Shown here: positions 1 through 7,435 of the stretch, one piece after another
Layout: each line of letters starts with the position of its first letter
Position numbering within the stretch: the first letter of the stretch is position 1
Assembly: GCA_003555385.1 (NCBI GenBank)
Contig: PWHO01000160.1
Location: 1-7,507, forward strand
Direction of reading: 5' to 3'
DNA from: Bacteroidales bacterium
Lineage (GTDB): Bacteria > Bacteroidota > Bacteroidia > Bacteroidales > UBA7960
DNA: 7,507 bases
Notes under the pieces: model-generated
What the model was told of the DNA's origin: nothing
What the model saw: the letters and a program-made list of their open reading frames with translations, nothing else
The model's database searches: none
Translations under genes and position numbers: made by a program

Positions 1-171
1 ACAGAGTACATCGGCGGTGGGCTCGAATGGGGCTTACGCTATACCGGCACCGATTACCTTGACCATGTGAGGCTGAAAGGCAACCCAAAACAAAACGACT
101 GGTATGCCTTTGTCGGGATCACCATCACCTTCAGGTTCAGGGACTCAAGCAGGGGCATCTGCCCTTATTAG
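1..171 (+). CDS. PorG/DUF6089-like outer-membrane beta-barrel protein, C-terminal fragment
   Basis: Frame 1 is open from the window edge to a TAG at 169-171, giving the last 56 residues of a protein whose start lies to the left. The fragment reads like the end of an outer-membrane barrel: alternating aromatic and hydrophobic strands (EYIGGGLEWGLRYTGTDYL, then DWYAFVGITITFRF) and a short tail ending in CPY. A DUF6089 (PorG-type) protein commonly lies directly upstream of uppS in Bacteroidota and often ends with a similar tyrosine-rich strand followed by a cysteine-proline motif. PorG is associated with the type IX secretion machinery in Porphyromonas, but DUF6089 proteins are also found more widely. 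The family call rests on position and this short tail only, so a different small barrel protein is possible. uppS starts 96 bases downstream. Confidence 0.6.
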   Translation, partial: TEYIGGGLEWGLRYTGTDYLDHVRLKGNPKQNDWYAFVGITITFRFRDSSRGICPY

Positions 172-267
172 CTTAAATTTTCTTAAACTTTGGGGTTTTC
201 CTTTTATTTGTCCGAACATTTTCTGAAATTTGTGCTCCTTTTCGGAGATATAATTTATTGATTGATA

Positions 268-1023
268 ATGGATCTAAAGCAGCGTATTAATACAGAGAGA
301 CTGCCGTGCCATGTAGCCATCATCATGGACGGCAATGGGCGCTGGGCTGAGCAACAAGGCAAAGAACGCATCTTCGGGCACGAAAGCGGTGTGGAGTCCG
401 TAAGGGATACCGTTAAGGCAGCTGCTGAAATTGGCATTTCCTACCTGACGCTTTTCGCTTTCTCCACCGAAAACTGGTGCCGCCCCCAAAAGGAGGTGGA
501 TACCCTGATGGGGTTGCTGACCAAAGCCATTGACAATGAAACACTGGATCTCCACAAGAACAATGTGAGGCTGCAGGCCATCGGAGATATCGACTCACTG
601 CCTTTTTCCTGCAGTAAACAACTCAGGGAAGCCATTGAGCTGACATCCGGAAATACGGGTCTGACAGTCAACGTTGCCCTCAGTTACAGTGCACGTTGGG
701 AGATTACCAAAGCCGCAAGGAAAATAGCACGCAAAGTGGCGGAAAAAAGAATAGATCCTGAAGACGTAGACCAGGAGCTGATGAATGAGGCCATGGAAAC
801 CGCCCGACTTCCTGACCCTGATTTGCTGATACGCACAAGTGGAGAACTGCGCATAAGCAATTTTTTACTTTGGCAGCTGGCCTATACCGAGTTGTATTTT
901 ACCCCGGTGCTTTGGCCCGACTTCAGAAAGAAACATTTTTACCAGGCTATCATCGACTACCAGCGCCGCGAGAGGCGTTTCGGGAAGGTTGAATGCCATG
1001 CCGATGAGGTTAAACAAGCTTGA
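268..1023 (+). CDS. uppS: Undecaprenyl diphosphate synthase (isoprenyl transferase)
   Basis: A cis-prenyltransferase that condenses isopentenyl diphosphate units onto farnesyl diphosphate to make undecaprenyl diphosphate, the carrier lipid for peptidoglycan and surface polysaccharides. It acts in the cytosol at the membrane face. From the ATG at 268 it is 251 residues, the usual length. Signature motifs are intact: IIMDGNGRWA with the catalytic Asp at residue 21, the FGHESG segment, LTLFAFSTENW, and the C-terminal RTSGELRISNFLLWQ. Arg189, Arg195 and Ser197 match the diphosphate-binding residues R194, R200 and S202 of E. coli UppS, and Glu208 matches its Mg-binding E213. A TTG two codons upstream (262) is also in frame, but the ATG is the simpler start. 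No Shine-Dalgarno sequence is visible. The stop codon is 15 bases before bamA, so the two are almost certainly co-transcribed. Confidence 0.97.
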   Translation: MDLKQRINTERLPCHVAIIMDGNGRWAEQQGKERIFGHESGVESVRDTVKAAAEIGISYLTLFAFSTENWCRPQKEVDTLMGLLTKAIDNETLDLHKNNVRLQAIGDIDSLPFSCSKQLREAIELTSGNTGLTVNVALSYSARWEITKAARKIARKVAEKRIDPEDVDQELMNEAMETARLPDPDLLIRTSGELRISNFLLWQLAYTELYFTPVLWPDFRKKHFYQAIIDYQRRERRFGKVECHADEVKQA

Positions 1024-1038
1024 AATACTTTCCAGACA

Positions 1039-3540
1039 ATGCATAAAATCATTTTTCTGTTCGCCCTAATTTTTTGCCTTTTCCCTGTAACCGTTCATGC
1101 TCAGCAGGTTCAGACAGGTGATGAGATCACCATTGACCCGAATAACCCCATAGAATACCAGATCGGAGGAATATCAGTTACCGGGACGGAGAATATCAGC
1201 GACAATGTCGTGATCATGGTTTCTCAGCTTACTGTGGGTCAGCAAGTAATGATTCCGGGTGAAGACATCACCAATGCCATCAGTCACCTCTGGCGACAGC
1301 GCTTGTTTGAGGATGTGAGCATCGGCATTATCTCCGTACAGGACGATGTGGTTTTTCTCGAAATAGAACTCAGAGAGCGCCCCCGGCTTTCACGTTATGA
1401 GTTCATTGGTGCCCGGAGCTCAGATGAAGACAAGATCAAGGAAAGGCTGAACCTCACCAGGGGAGATGTGGTGACCGACAACCTCCTGTACCGGGCAAAG
1501 ACCGTTATAGAGGATTATTACCAGGAAGAGGGGTATATGACCCCTGAAATTGAGGTTCGCCAACAGGTGGATACCGCCAGGACAAACCACCTGCTCCTGG
1601 AATTTGAGATCGACCGCGGCCGCAGGACACGCATCCGGGAAGTTAACATTTACGGCAACGAAGTGCTCAGTGACCGAAGGATCAAGCGGGTAATGGAAGA
1701 CACCCGCGAGAGAAGCCTCCGCTTCCTGTTTTCCTCATCCAAGCTGGTGGAGGAAGATTTCCGTAAGGACAAACAACGTATTATTGAACGCTACAATGAA
1801 CTGGGAAAGCGGGATGCCCAGATTGTGAAAGACACTTTTTATTTTGTGGATGACAACCGCATCGAAATTGACATTCACATCGAAGAAGGCCCCACTTATC
1901 ATTTCAGAAAAATAGACTGGATCGGCAATACCGTGTATCCTGACTCGGCCCTGAGCGAAATTCTGCGGATCAGTCCCGGCGACGTTTACAACCAGACGAA
2001 ACTGGAAAGCAACCTTTTTATGAATATGGAACAGGGGGATGTCAGCTCACTCTACCTTGACATTGGCTACCTGTTCTTCCAGCTTGATCCGGTTGAAGTC
2101 GCTGTGGAGAATGACTCCATCGACCTGGAGATCCGTATCCATGAAGGAGAGCAGGCGAGGATCAACAGGGTAAGTGTCACGGGCAACACCCGGACCAATG
2201 ACCATGTGATCATGCGCGAGATCAGAACCCGGCCGGGTCAACTCTTTAGCCGTTCGGCCATCATCAGGAGCCAGCGGGAGATCATCCAGCTGGGGTATTT
2301 CGACCAGGAGTCCATTGAGGTCAATCCCATACCCAATCCGCAAGACAATACAGTAGACATCGAATACATTGTGGAGGAGACTTCTTCCGACCAGATCGAG
2401 TTATCGGGCGGCTGGGGAGCCAACCGCATCATCGGAACAGTGGGTATCTCTTTCAACAACTTTTCCACCCGTAACATTTTCAACCGTGAAGCCTGGCGGC
2501 CATTGCCCACGGGCGACGGACAAACACTGTCACTCAGGGCACAGACTTACGGAAGGGGTTATATTTCCTACAGTGCTTCTTTTGTTGAGCCATGGCTCGG
2601 CGGAGAGCAACCCAATGCACTGAGCCTCTCTTTTTACCAGACCACACACCGACGCAACCTGGCAAAAAGCCATCCTGACTATGGTTATTATTCCATCCTG
2701 GGAGCCTCTGTGGGGCTTGCCAGAAGGCTGACCATTCCCGACGACTATTTTTACCTCAGGCAATCGGTGAATTACCAGCATTATGACATCATGAACAGCC
2801 CGATACGTTTTGTCTTTGACAACGGGCAGTCGCATAACCTCAGCTACAACGCGGAGTTTGGGCGGAACTCAAAAGATGCCCAACTGTTTCCACGTTCAGG
2901 ATCTGAAGCATCGCTTTCACTGCAGATAACACCACCCTACTCATTTATCACCGGTGAAGATTTCCAGGGTGCCGATCCGCAGGAAAAATATCGCTGGCTG
3001 GAGTACCACAAATGGAAAATGAAGACAGACTACTTCACCCCCATTGTAGGAGATCTGATCGTGGCCGCCAGGATGCGCTTCAGCTTTCTTGGCTATTTTA
3101 ACTCCGACATCGGCTACCCGCCCTTTGAAAGGTTCTACCTTGGCGGCGACGGGCTTTCAGGCTGGGAGATCGACGGCCGTGAAGTGATTGCGTTGCGTGG
3201 GTATGAAAACTACTCCCTTACACCCACCGATGCAAGGGGTGAGTTCATCGGGGCAAATGCCTATAATAAATATACCCTGGAGCTGCGCTATCCCGTTTCA
3301 CTCAACCCCATGGCCACCATCTACGCGCTGGCCTTTGTGGAAGGAGGTAATGCCTACTCCGACCTCCGCTCTTTCAATCCATTCGACATCAAACGCTCTG
3401 CAGGTGTGGGTGTCAGGGTATTCCTGCCCATGTTCGGCCTGCTTGGCATTGATTACGGATATGGCTTTGATGAAATACCCGGACGACCCGGTGACTCTGG
3501 TGGACAGTTCCACTTCTCCATCGGCCAGGATATCAACTAA
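1039..3540 (+). CDS. bamA: Outer membrane protein assembly factor BamA
   Basis: The Omp85-family core of the machinery that folds and inserts beta-barrel proteins into the outer membrane. The 833-residue product starts with a Sec signal peptide (MHKIIFLFALIFCLFPVTVHA, cleavage predicted after Ala21). Five POTRA domains follow at about 39-115, 116-196, 197-286, 287-372 and 373-451. Four of them show the typical '-GN-/-GT-/-GA-' turn after the first strand (ISVTGTENIS, YEFIGARSSD, VNIYGNEVLS, IDWIGNTVYP, VSVTGNTRTN). The beta barrel runs from about 452 to the end and contains the conserved RGY triplet of loop 6 at 720-722 (ALRGYENYS). The last strand ends FHFSIGQDIN, without the terminal aromatic residue usual in this family. 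The gene sits 15 bases after uppS and 45 before ompH, in the usual Bacteroidota order. Confidence 0.97.
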   Translation: MHKIIFLFALIFCLFPVTVHAQQVQTGDEITIDPNNPIEYQIGGISVTGTENISDNVVIMVSQLTVGQQVMIPGEDITNAISHLWRQRLFEDVSIGIISVQDDVVFLEIELRERPRLSRYEFIGARSSDEDKIKERLNLTRGDVVTDNLLYRAKTVIEDYYQEEGYMTPEIEVRQQVDTARTNHLLLEFEIDRGRRTRIREVNIYGNEVLSDRRIKRVMEDTRERSLRFLFSSSKLVEEDFRKDKQRIIERYNELGKRDAQIVKDTFYFVDDNRIEIDIHIEEGPTYHFRKIDWIGNTVYPDSALSEILRISPGDVYNQTKLESNLFMNMEQGDVSSLYLDIGYLFFQLDPVEVAVENDSIDLEIRIHEGEQARINRVSVTGNTRTNDHVIMREIRTRPGQLFSRSAIIRSQREIIQLGYFDQESIEVNPIPNPQDNTVDIEYIVEETSSDQIELSGGWGANRIIGTVGISFNNFSTRNIFNREAWRPLPTGDGQTLSLRAQTYGRGYISYSASFVEPWLGGEQPNALSLSFYQTTHRRNLAKSHPDYGYYSILGASVGLARRLTIPDDYFYLRQSVNYQHYDIMNSPIRFVFDNGQSHNLSYNAEFGRNSKDAQLFPRSGSEASLSLQITPPYSFITGEDFQGADPQEKYRWLEYHKWKMKTDYFTPIVGDLIVAARMRFSFLGYFNSDIGYPPFERFYLGGDGLSGWEIDGREVIALRGYENYSLTPTDARGEFIGANAYNKYTLELRYPVSLNPMATIYALAFVEGGNAYSDLRSFNPFDIKRSAGVGVRVFLPMFGLLGIDYGYGFDEIPGRPGDSGGQFHFSIGQDIN

Positions 3541-3572
3541 CAAACAGTTGTTCTACCTTAACCCAATCATTC

Positions 3573-3578
3573 AGGAGG
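3573..3578 (+). promoter_or_regulatory. Shine-Dalgarno sequence of ompH
   Basis: A perfect AGGAGG lies 7 bases before the ATG at 3586. The other genes here show no such match, as is typical of Bacteroidota, where leaders generally lack Shine-Dalgarno sequences. The site supports the chosen ompH start. It may also increase translation of the chaperone relative to bamA within the same transcript, which is inference. Confidence 0.6.
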
Positions 3579-3585
3579 ATCCCTT

Positions 3586-4101
3586 ATGAACAAAAAACTG
3601 ATGCTTACCCTGCTTGTGGCAATCATGGCCACCACAGCATGGGGACAAAGATTCGCGTACGTAGATACAGAATACATCCTTGACAATATCCCGGAATATC
3701 AGGCGGCCGAGAGGGAGATCGAGCAACTGTCCGTTGAATGGCAGGCCGAACTGGAAGACATGTTCGCCGAGGTGGACAGGCTTTACCGGGAATACCAGGC
3801 TGAAGCACCCCTGCTTCCCGATGACATGAAACAGGAAAGGGAAGATGAGATCATCCGGCTTGAACAGGAAGCCAAAGATTTGCAGATGCAACGTTTCGGC
3901 CGGGAAGGAGAGCTCTTCCGCAAAAGGGAGGAGCTGCTCGAACCCATCCAGGACAGGGTGTACAATGCCGTTGAGGAGATTGCTTCACGCGGAAACTATG
4001 CCGTGATTTTTGACAGGGCCGGAGGTGTGTCAATGATTTACACAGATGTGCGCTACGACCTGAGCGACGATGTGCTTCAGCGGCTGGGGTACAGGAACTG
4101 A
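3586..4101 (+). CDS. ompH: OmpH/Skp-family periplasmic chaperone
   Basis: A periplasmic holdase that binds unfolded outer-membrane proteins after export and delivers them to the BamA machinery. The 171-residue product starts with a Sec signal peptide (MNKKLMLTLLVAIMATTAWG, cleavage near residue 20). The mature part opens with the family's typical first strand and helix (QRFAYVDTEYILDNIPEYQ). A long charged helical region at about 38-118, rich in Glu, Gln and Arg, would form the coiled-coil tentacle. The second body segment, ASRGNYAVIFDRAGGVSMIY at 133-152, is also typical of the family. Its position directly after bamA supports the call. Many Bacteroidota carry two tandem ompH copies here; only one is present, and mutS follows on the other strand with 4 bases between the stop codons. 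No terminator hairpin fits between them. Confidence 0.93.
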   Translation: MNKKLMLTLLVAIMATTAWGQRFAYVDTEYILDNIPEYQAAEREIEQLSVEWQAELEDMFAEVDRLYREYQAEAPLLPDDMKQEREDEIIRLEQEAKDLQMQRFGREGELFRKREELLEPIQDRVYNAVEEIASRGNYAVIFDRAGGVSMIYTDVRYDLSDDVLQRLGYRN

Positions 4102-4105
4102 TCCC

Positions 4106-6733
4106 CTACTCACCAAGCAAACGCTTGATCTCGTTAAGTTTCATCAGGGCCTCCACCGGGGTCAGGGTGTTCACATCCGTATTCAGAATATCTTCCTTGA
4201 TCTGTAAAAGCAGGGGATCATCCAGCTGGAAAAAACTCAGCTGATAATCATCCTGTTTTTTTTGTCCGGATGGCCGCGGAGTCGCCTTACCGGTCAGTTC
4301 GTCGTGGCTGTGGTTCTGTTCGAGCCGGGAAAGGATGGAGTTGGCCCGCTCAAGCACGGGTTTGGGCATTCCTGCCATGCGGGCCACATGAATCCCGAAA
4401 GAGTGTTCACTCCCCCCGGGAACCAGCTTTCGCAAAAAGATCACCTTGTTGTGCACCTCCTTGACAGACACATTATAATTCCTGATCCTGGAGAAGGATG
4501 CAGCCATCTCATTCAATTCATGATAGTGAGTGGCAAACAGGGTTTTGGCCCTGAACATAGGATGCTCGTGCAAAAATTCGGCAATGGCCCAGGCAATGCT
4601 GATCCCGTCATAAGTACTCGTACCCCGCCCGATTTCGTCCAGCAGGATCAGGCTTCGGTCCGATATATTGTTCAGGATGCTGGCCGTTTCGTTCATCTCC
4701 ACCATGAAAGTGGACTCTCCCGAAGAGATGTTGTCGGATGCCCCCACCCGGGTGAATATCTTGTCCACCAGCCCGATTGATGCATCTTCGGCCGGCACGA
4801 ATGATCCCATCTGGGCCATCATTACAATAAGGCCGGTCTGCCTCAGCAGCGCTGATTTCCCTGACATATTGGGTCCGGTGATGATTATGATCTGCTGATT
4901 TTCATTGTCAAGCAATACGTCATTGGCCACATATTCCTCTCCCGGCGGAAGCTGTTGCTCAATCACCGGGTGACGCCCGCCTTTGATGTCCAGCACGTAG
5001 GAATCGTTGATGCGCGGACGCACGTAATTGTTGCGCCGGGCCACAAGGGCAAAACAAGACAGGCAATCCAGCCGGGCAATCACATGGGCATTCTGCTGTA
5101 TGGGTGCCACATAACGGGTCACCTCCTCCACCAGCTCCTGGAACAGGCGAATTTCCAGGTTAAGGATCCGTTCCTCCGCACTCAGGATCTTTTCTTCGTA
5201 CTCCTTCAGTTCAGGGGTAATATAGCGTTCCGAATTGGTCAGTGTCTGTTTTCGGTGCCAGTCGTCCGGCACTTTGTCTTTGTGGGTGTTGGTCACTTCA
5301 AGGTAGTATCCGAATACCTGGTTGAATGATATTTTGATGGATGGGATACCCGTACGCTCAATTTCACGCTGCCTCAGCGAGGCCAGGTAGTCCTTTCCTG
5401 AAAAGGCAATGTGCCGCAATTCATCCAGTTCCTCCGATACACCGTCGGCGATCATGTTCCCTTTGGCAGCAACAGCCGAAGGCTCCTCAAGCAGTTCGCG
5501 GGCAATGCGACCCCTGATTTCCGGGCAGGGATCGAGTTCTTTGGCGGAAGCCTGGAGCGACTCCGATTCATTCCCCGCACAGAGATCGCGAATGGCCTCA
5601 GTGGCCACAAGCGCCTTCTGGACTTGCCTGAGTTCCCTTGGGTTGATCTTACCGACAGAAACTTTGGAGATCAGCCGTTCCAGGTCACCAACCTCTCGCA
5701 GATCTGCACCAAGTTTCTCCAGTAGCTCCTGGTTTTGCAGAAGATGCTCCACCACCTCATGCCGCTCCCTGATCTGTGCCCGCTCTTTGAGTGGCAACAA
5801 TATCCATCGCTTCAGCAACCGGCTGCCCATGGGAGAAATCGTGTGGTCAAGCACATCTTTCAGCGTGGTGGCATCCTCATTGATGGATTCCATGATTTCC
5901 AGGTTGCGGATGGTAAACTTGTCCAGCCAGACATACCGGTTTTTGTCTATTCGGCTGATCTTATTGATGTGCCCCAGCTCATCATGCCGGGTATCCGACA
6001 AATACTGCATCACTGCCCCGGAGGCAATAATCCCCTCGCTGAGGTCCTCAATCCCGAAACCTTTAAAGGAAGCTGTTCCAAAATGCTTCAAAAGCAGGTC
6101 ATCGGCAAAGTCACGCGTAAAGGCCCAGTCGTCCAGTGTGCTGATATAGTATTTGCCCGGGAAACGGGCCTGCATAAGTTGTTTGTGCTTTTTCTGGATC
6201 ACCACTTCACTGGGCCGAAGACTCTGAAGAAGCTTATCAATATACTCCCTGTCGCCCTGATCAGTTAAAAATTCACCGGTAGACACATCCAGAAAGGCAA
6301 TACCTGTATGCCCCTCAGAAATATGCAGGGCCGCAAGGAAATTGTTCTCCTTGTGATTCAATACTTTGTCGCTGAAGGCAATACCCGGAGTCACAAGCTC
6401 TGTAACCCCCCTTTTCACAATCTTCCTGGCTTGTTTGGGATCTTCCAGCTGATCGCAGACCGCCACCCGCTGGCCGGCACGTACCAGTTTGGGCAGATAA
6501 TTATCCAGTGCATGATACGGAAAGCCCGCAAGCTCCACGTAAGATGCCGCCCCATTGGCACGCCGGGTAAGGACAATGCCCAGGATCTCAGCCGTTTTCA
6601 CTGCATCCTCCCCGAATGTTTCATAAAAGTCGCCCACCCTGAACAGCAGCAGTGCACCCGGATGCTTAGCCTTGATGCCGTAATACTGCTTCATCAATGG
6701 GGTTTCAACGTTCTGATCTTTAGGTTTTGCCAA
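4106..6733 (-). CDS. mutS: DNA mismatch repair protein MutS
   Basis: An ATPase that recognises mismatches and small loops and starts methyl-independent or MutL-dependent repair in the cytosol. It is 875 residues, full length for MutS1. The N-terminal domain has the mismatch-reading Phe-X-Glu motif (GDFYETF, Phe36 and Glu38). Connector, lever and clamp domains fill roughly 130-575. The ATPase domain shows Walker A GPNMSGKS (620-627, Lys626), Walker B LILLDE (Asp699, Glu700), the GRGTSTYDG signature loop and ATHYHEL (His736). Near the C-terminus QLSFF (831-835) fits a beta-clamp-binding motif, and the last 25 residues fit the dimerisation helices. The start codon is TTG: an in-frame stop lies at 6746-6748 and no ATG lies between it and the conserved ETPLMKQYY segment. 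No mutL is visible in the window. The gene is convergent with ompH and divergent from the DUF4168-like gene. Confidence 0.98.
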   Translation of the reverse strand: MAKPKDQNVETPLMKQYYGIKAKHPGALLLFRVGDFYETFGEDAVKTAEILGIVLTRRANGAASYVELAGFPYHALDNYLPKLVRAGQRVAVCDQLEDPKQARKIVKRGVTELVTPGIAFSDKVLNHKENNFLAALHISEGHTGIAFLDVSTGEFLTDQGDREYIDKLLQSLRPSEVVIQKKHKQLMQARFPGKYYISTLDDWAFTRDFADDLLLKHFGTASFKGFGIEDLSEGIIASGAVMQYLSDTRHDELGHINKISRIDKNRYVWLDKFTIRNLEIMESINEDATTLKDVLDHTISPMGSRLLKRWILLPLKERAQIRERHEVVEHLLQNQELLEKLGADLREVGDLERLISKVSVGKINPRELRQVQKALVATEAIRDLCAGNESESLQASAKELDPCPEIRGRIARELLEEPSAVAAKGNMIADGVSEELDELRHIAFSGKDYLASLRQREIERTGIPSIKISFNQVFGYYLEVTNTHKDKVPDDWHRKQTLTNSERYITPELKEYEEKILSAEERILNLEIRLFQELVEEVTRYVAPIQQNAHVIARLDCLSCFALVARRNNYVRPRINDSYVLDIKGGRHPVIEQQLPPGEEYVANDVLLDNENQQIIIITGPNMSGKSALLRQTGLIVMMAQMGSFVPAEDASIGLVDKIFTRVGASDNISSGESTFMVEMNETASILNNISDRSLILLDEIGRGTSTYDGISIAWAIAEFLHEHPMFRAKTLFATHYHELNEMAASFSRIRNYNVSVKEVHNKVIFLRKLVPGGSEHSFGIHVARMAGMPKPVLERANSILSRLEQNHSHDELTGKATPRPSGQKKQDDYQLSFFQLDDPLLLQIKEDILNTDVNTLTPVEALMKLNEIKRLLGE

Positions 6734-6755
6734 GGTACAATGGGTTTATTTCAGA

Positions 6756-6763
6756 CAAAAATA
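6756..6763 (-). promoter_or_regulatory. Probable mutS promoter, -7 element
   Basis: On the minus strand this reads TATTTTTG, a perfect match to the Bacteroidota -7 consensus TAnnTTTG, 22 bases upstream of the mutS TTG start. Transcription would begin near 6750, giving a leader of only about 17 bases. At the expected distance upstream (about 6783-6788) there is no TTTG, so the -33 half is absent or weak. A modest housekeeping promoter is plausible, but the call rests on one element. Confidence 0.45.
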
Positions 6764-6830
6764 CGAAATTAAGAAGAGTTAACTACCTGTCATAATCTAT
6801 GTTAAAACCATGCCAAACAGGGTTCTATTA

Positions 6831-6862
6831 TTTGGCCGGGTCAAATCAAAGCCTTAGTTTTG
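6831..6862 (+). promoter_or_regulatory. Bacteroidota-type promoter for the DUF4168-like gene
   Basis: TTTG at 6831-6834 and TAGTTTTG at 6855-6862 match the -33 (TTTG) and -7 (TAnnTTTG) elements of the primary sigma factor of Bacteroidota exactly. The spacing of 20 bases lies in the middle of the 19-21 optimum. Transcription would start near 6867-6870, giving a leader of about 45 bases before the ATG at 6913. The leader is A/T-rich and has no Shine-Dalgarno sequence, as usual in this phylum. A full two-part match suggests strong constitutive expression, which is inference. Confidence 0.75.
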
Positions 6863-6912
6863 TCACTCAATAGGTTAAACACTAATTATTTACAAACCAA
6901 CAGATAGCTATT

Positions 6913-7368
6913 ATGCGTTTTATCAAAAAGAATCAAGTTTTTTCCATTCTGGCCCTGGCCTTCATCGTATTGTTCTCCACACCACTGAAAGCGAATCCGG
7001 GTGGATTTACCGATGATGAACTGGAAAAGTTTGCCGGAGCAGTAATGCAGGTAATGACCATCCAGCAGGAAGGACAAGCTGAGATGATTGGAATTATCGA
7101 AGAACACGGCATGACCGTAGAACGCTTCAATGAGATTATGATGCAGGCGCAGGAGATGCCCCTGGAGCAGGTTGAAGCCACGGAAGAAGAAAAAGAAACA
7201 TATTTGGAAGCAATCGAAAAGATCGACGAAATCCAGATAGGACTGGAGGAAGAACTGGTCGAAGCCATTGAAGAAGAAGGCCTCAGTATTGAAAAATACG
7301 AGGAAATCATGCAGGAATATCAGCAAAACCCTGAATTGCAGCAACTGATACAGCAAATGTTGCAGTAA
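6913..7368 (+). CDS. Exported DUF4168-like protein of unknown function
   Basis: A 151-residue protein with a clear Sec signal peptide (basic MRFIKKNQ, hydrophobic core to about 24, cleavage predicted after PLKA at residue 28). The mature part is small, acidic (many Glu) and wholly helical in appearance, with no transmembrane segment or lipoprotein cysteine, so it is probably periplasmic or secreted. It resembles the DUF4168 family: an opening TDDELEKFAGAVMQV helix and a final segment with EEGLSIEKYEEIM followed by NPELQQLIQQML. The helical unit occurs twice, at residues 57-83 (IIEEHGMTVERFNEIM) and 114-140 (AIEEEGLSIEKYEEIM), with 11 identities over 27 positions. No biochemical function is established for this family to my knowledge. 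It is monocistronic, divergent from mutS, with its own strong promoter. Its stop codon lies within a 12-bp tandem duplication. Confidence 0.88.
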   Translation: MRFIKKNQVFSILALAFIVLFSTPLKANPGGFTDDELEKFAGAVMQVMTIQQEGQAEMIGIIEEHGMTVERFNEIMMQAQEMPLEQVEATEEEKETYLEAIEKIDEIQIGLEEELVEAIEEEGLSIEKYEEIMQEYQQNPELQQLIQQMLQ

Positions 7369-7383
7369 TTGTTGCAGTAATTG
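7360..7383 (+). repeat. 12-bp perfect tandem duplication spanning the stop codon
   Basis: TTGCAGTAATTG occurs twice back to back (7360-7371 and 7372-7383). The first copy contains the TAA stop of the DUF4168-like gene. As 12 is a multiple of three, the second copy supplies another in-frame TAA at 7378-7380, so readthrough of the first stop would add only three residues (Leu-Leu-Gln). It looks like a small slippage duplication. Confidence 0.9.
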
Positions 7384-7401
7384 GTAAATCTGAAGCAATC
7401 G

Positions 7402-7435
7402 AGTAGGAGGAAAATAAAGTAGTTTTCCTCCTACT
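7402..7435 (+). terminator. Possible terminator of the DUF4168-like gene (perfect 13-bp hairpin)
   Basis: AGTAGGAGGAAAA (7402-7414) and TTTTCCTCCTACT (7423-7435) are perfect reverse complements around an 8-base loop, followed on the plus strand by TTATTTT. The hairpin begins 34 bases after the stop codon and could end transcription of the gene. The same bases belong to the end of a group II intron on the other strand, where a competing hairpin (7409-7444) can form, so the terminator role may be secondary or incidental. Confidence 0.45.

Noticed and set aside
262..267. TTG at 262 as the start of uppS
   Set aside because: It is in frame but adds only two residues to the ATG at 268, with no ribosome binding site to favour it.
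172..267. A promoter or terminator between the PorG-like gene and uppS
   Set aside because: TTTG occurs at 189-192, 207-210 and 229-232, but none pairs with a proper TAnnTTTG at 19-21 bases. The only hairpin (CTCC/GGAG at 235-247) has four base pairs.
4114..4127. Inverted repeat CAAGC/GCTTG as a terminator for ompH or mutS
   Set aside because: Only five pairs, inside the mutS coding sequence, with no T-run after it on either strand.
5409..6149. A 246-codon plus-strand open frame inside mutS
   Set aside because: It is antisense to the lever and clamp domains of a clearly intact MutS and has a low-complexity Ser/Arg-rich composition.
6886..7398. A 170-codon open frame on the minus strand opposite the DUF4168-like gene
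   Set aside because: Its translation is a run of Phe, Leu and Gln residues produced by reading Glu/Gln-rich codons backwards. The plus-strand frame has a signal peptide, a family resemblance and a promoter.
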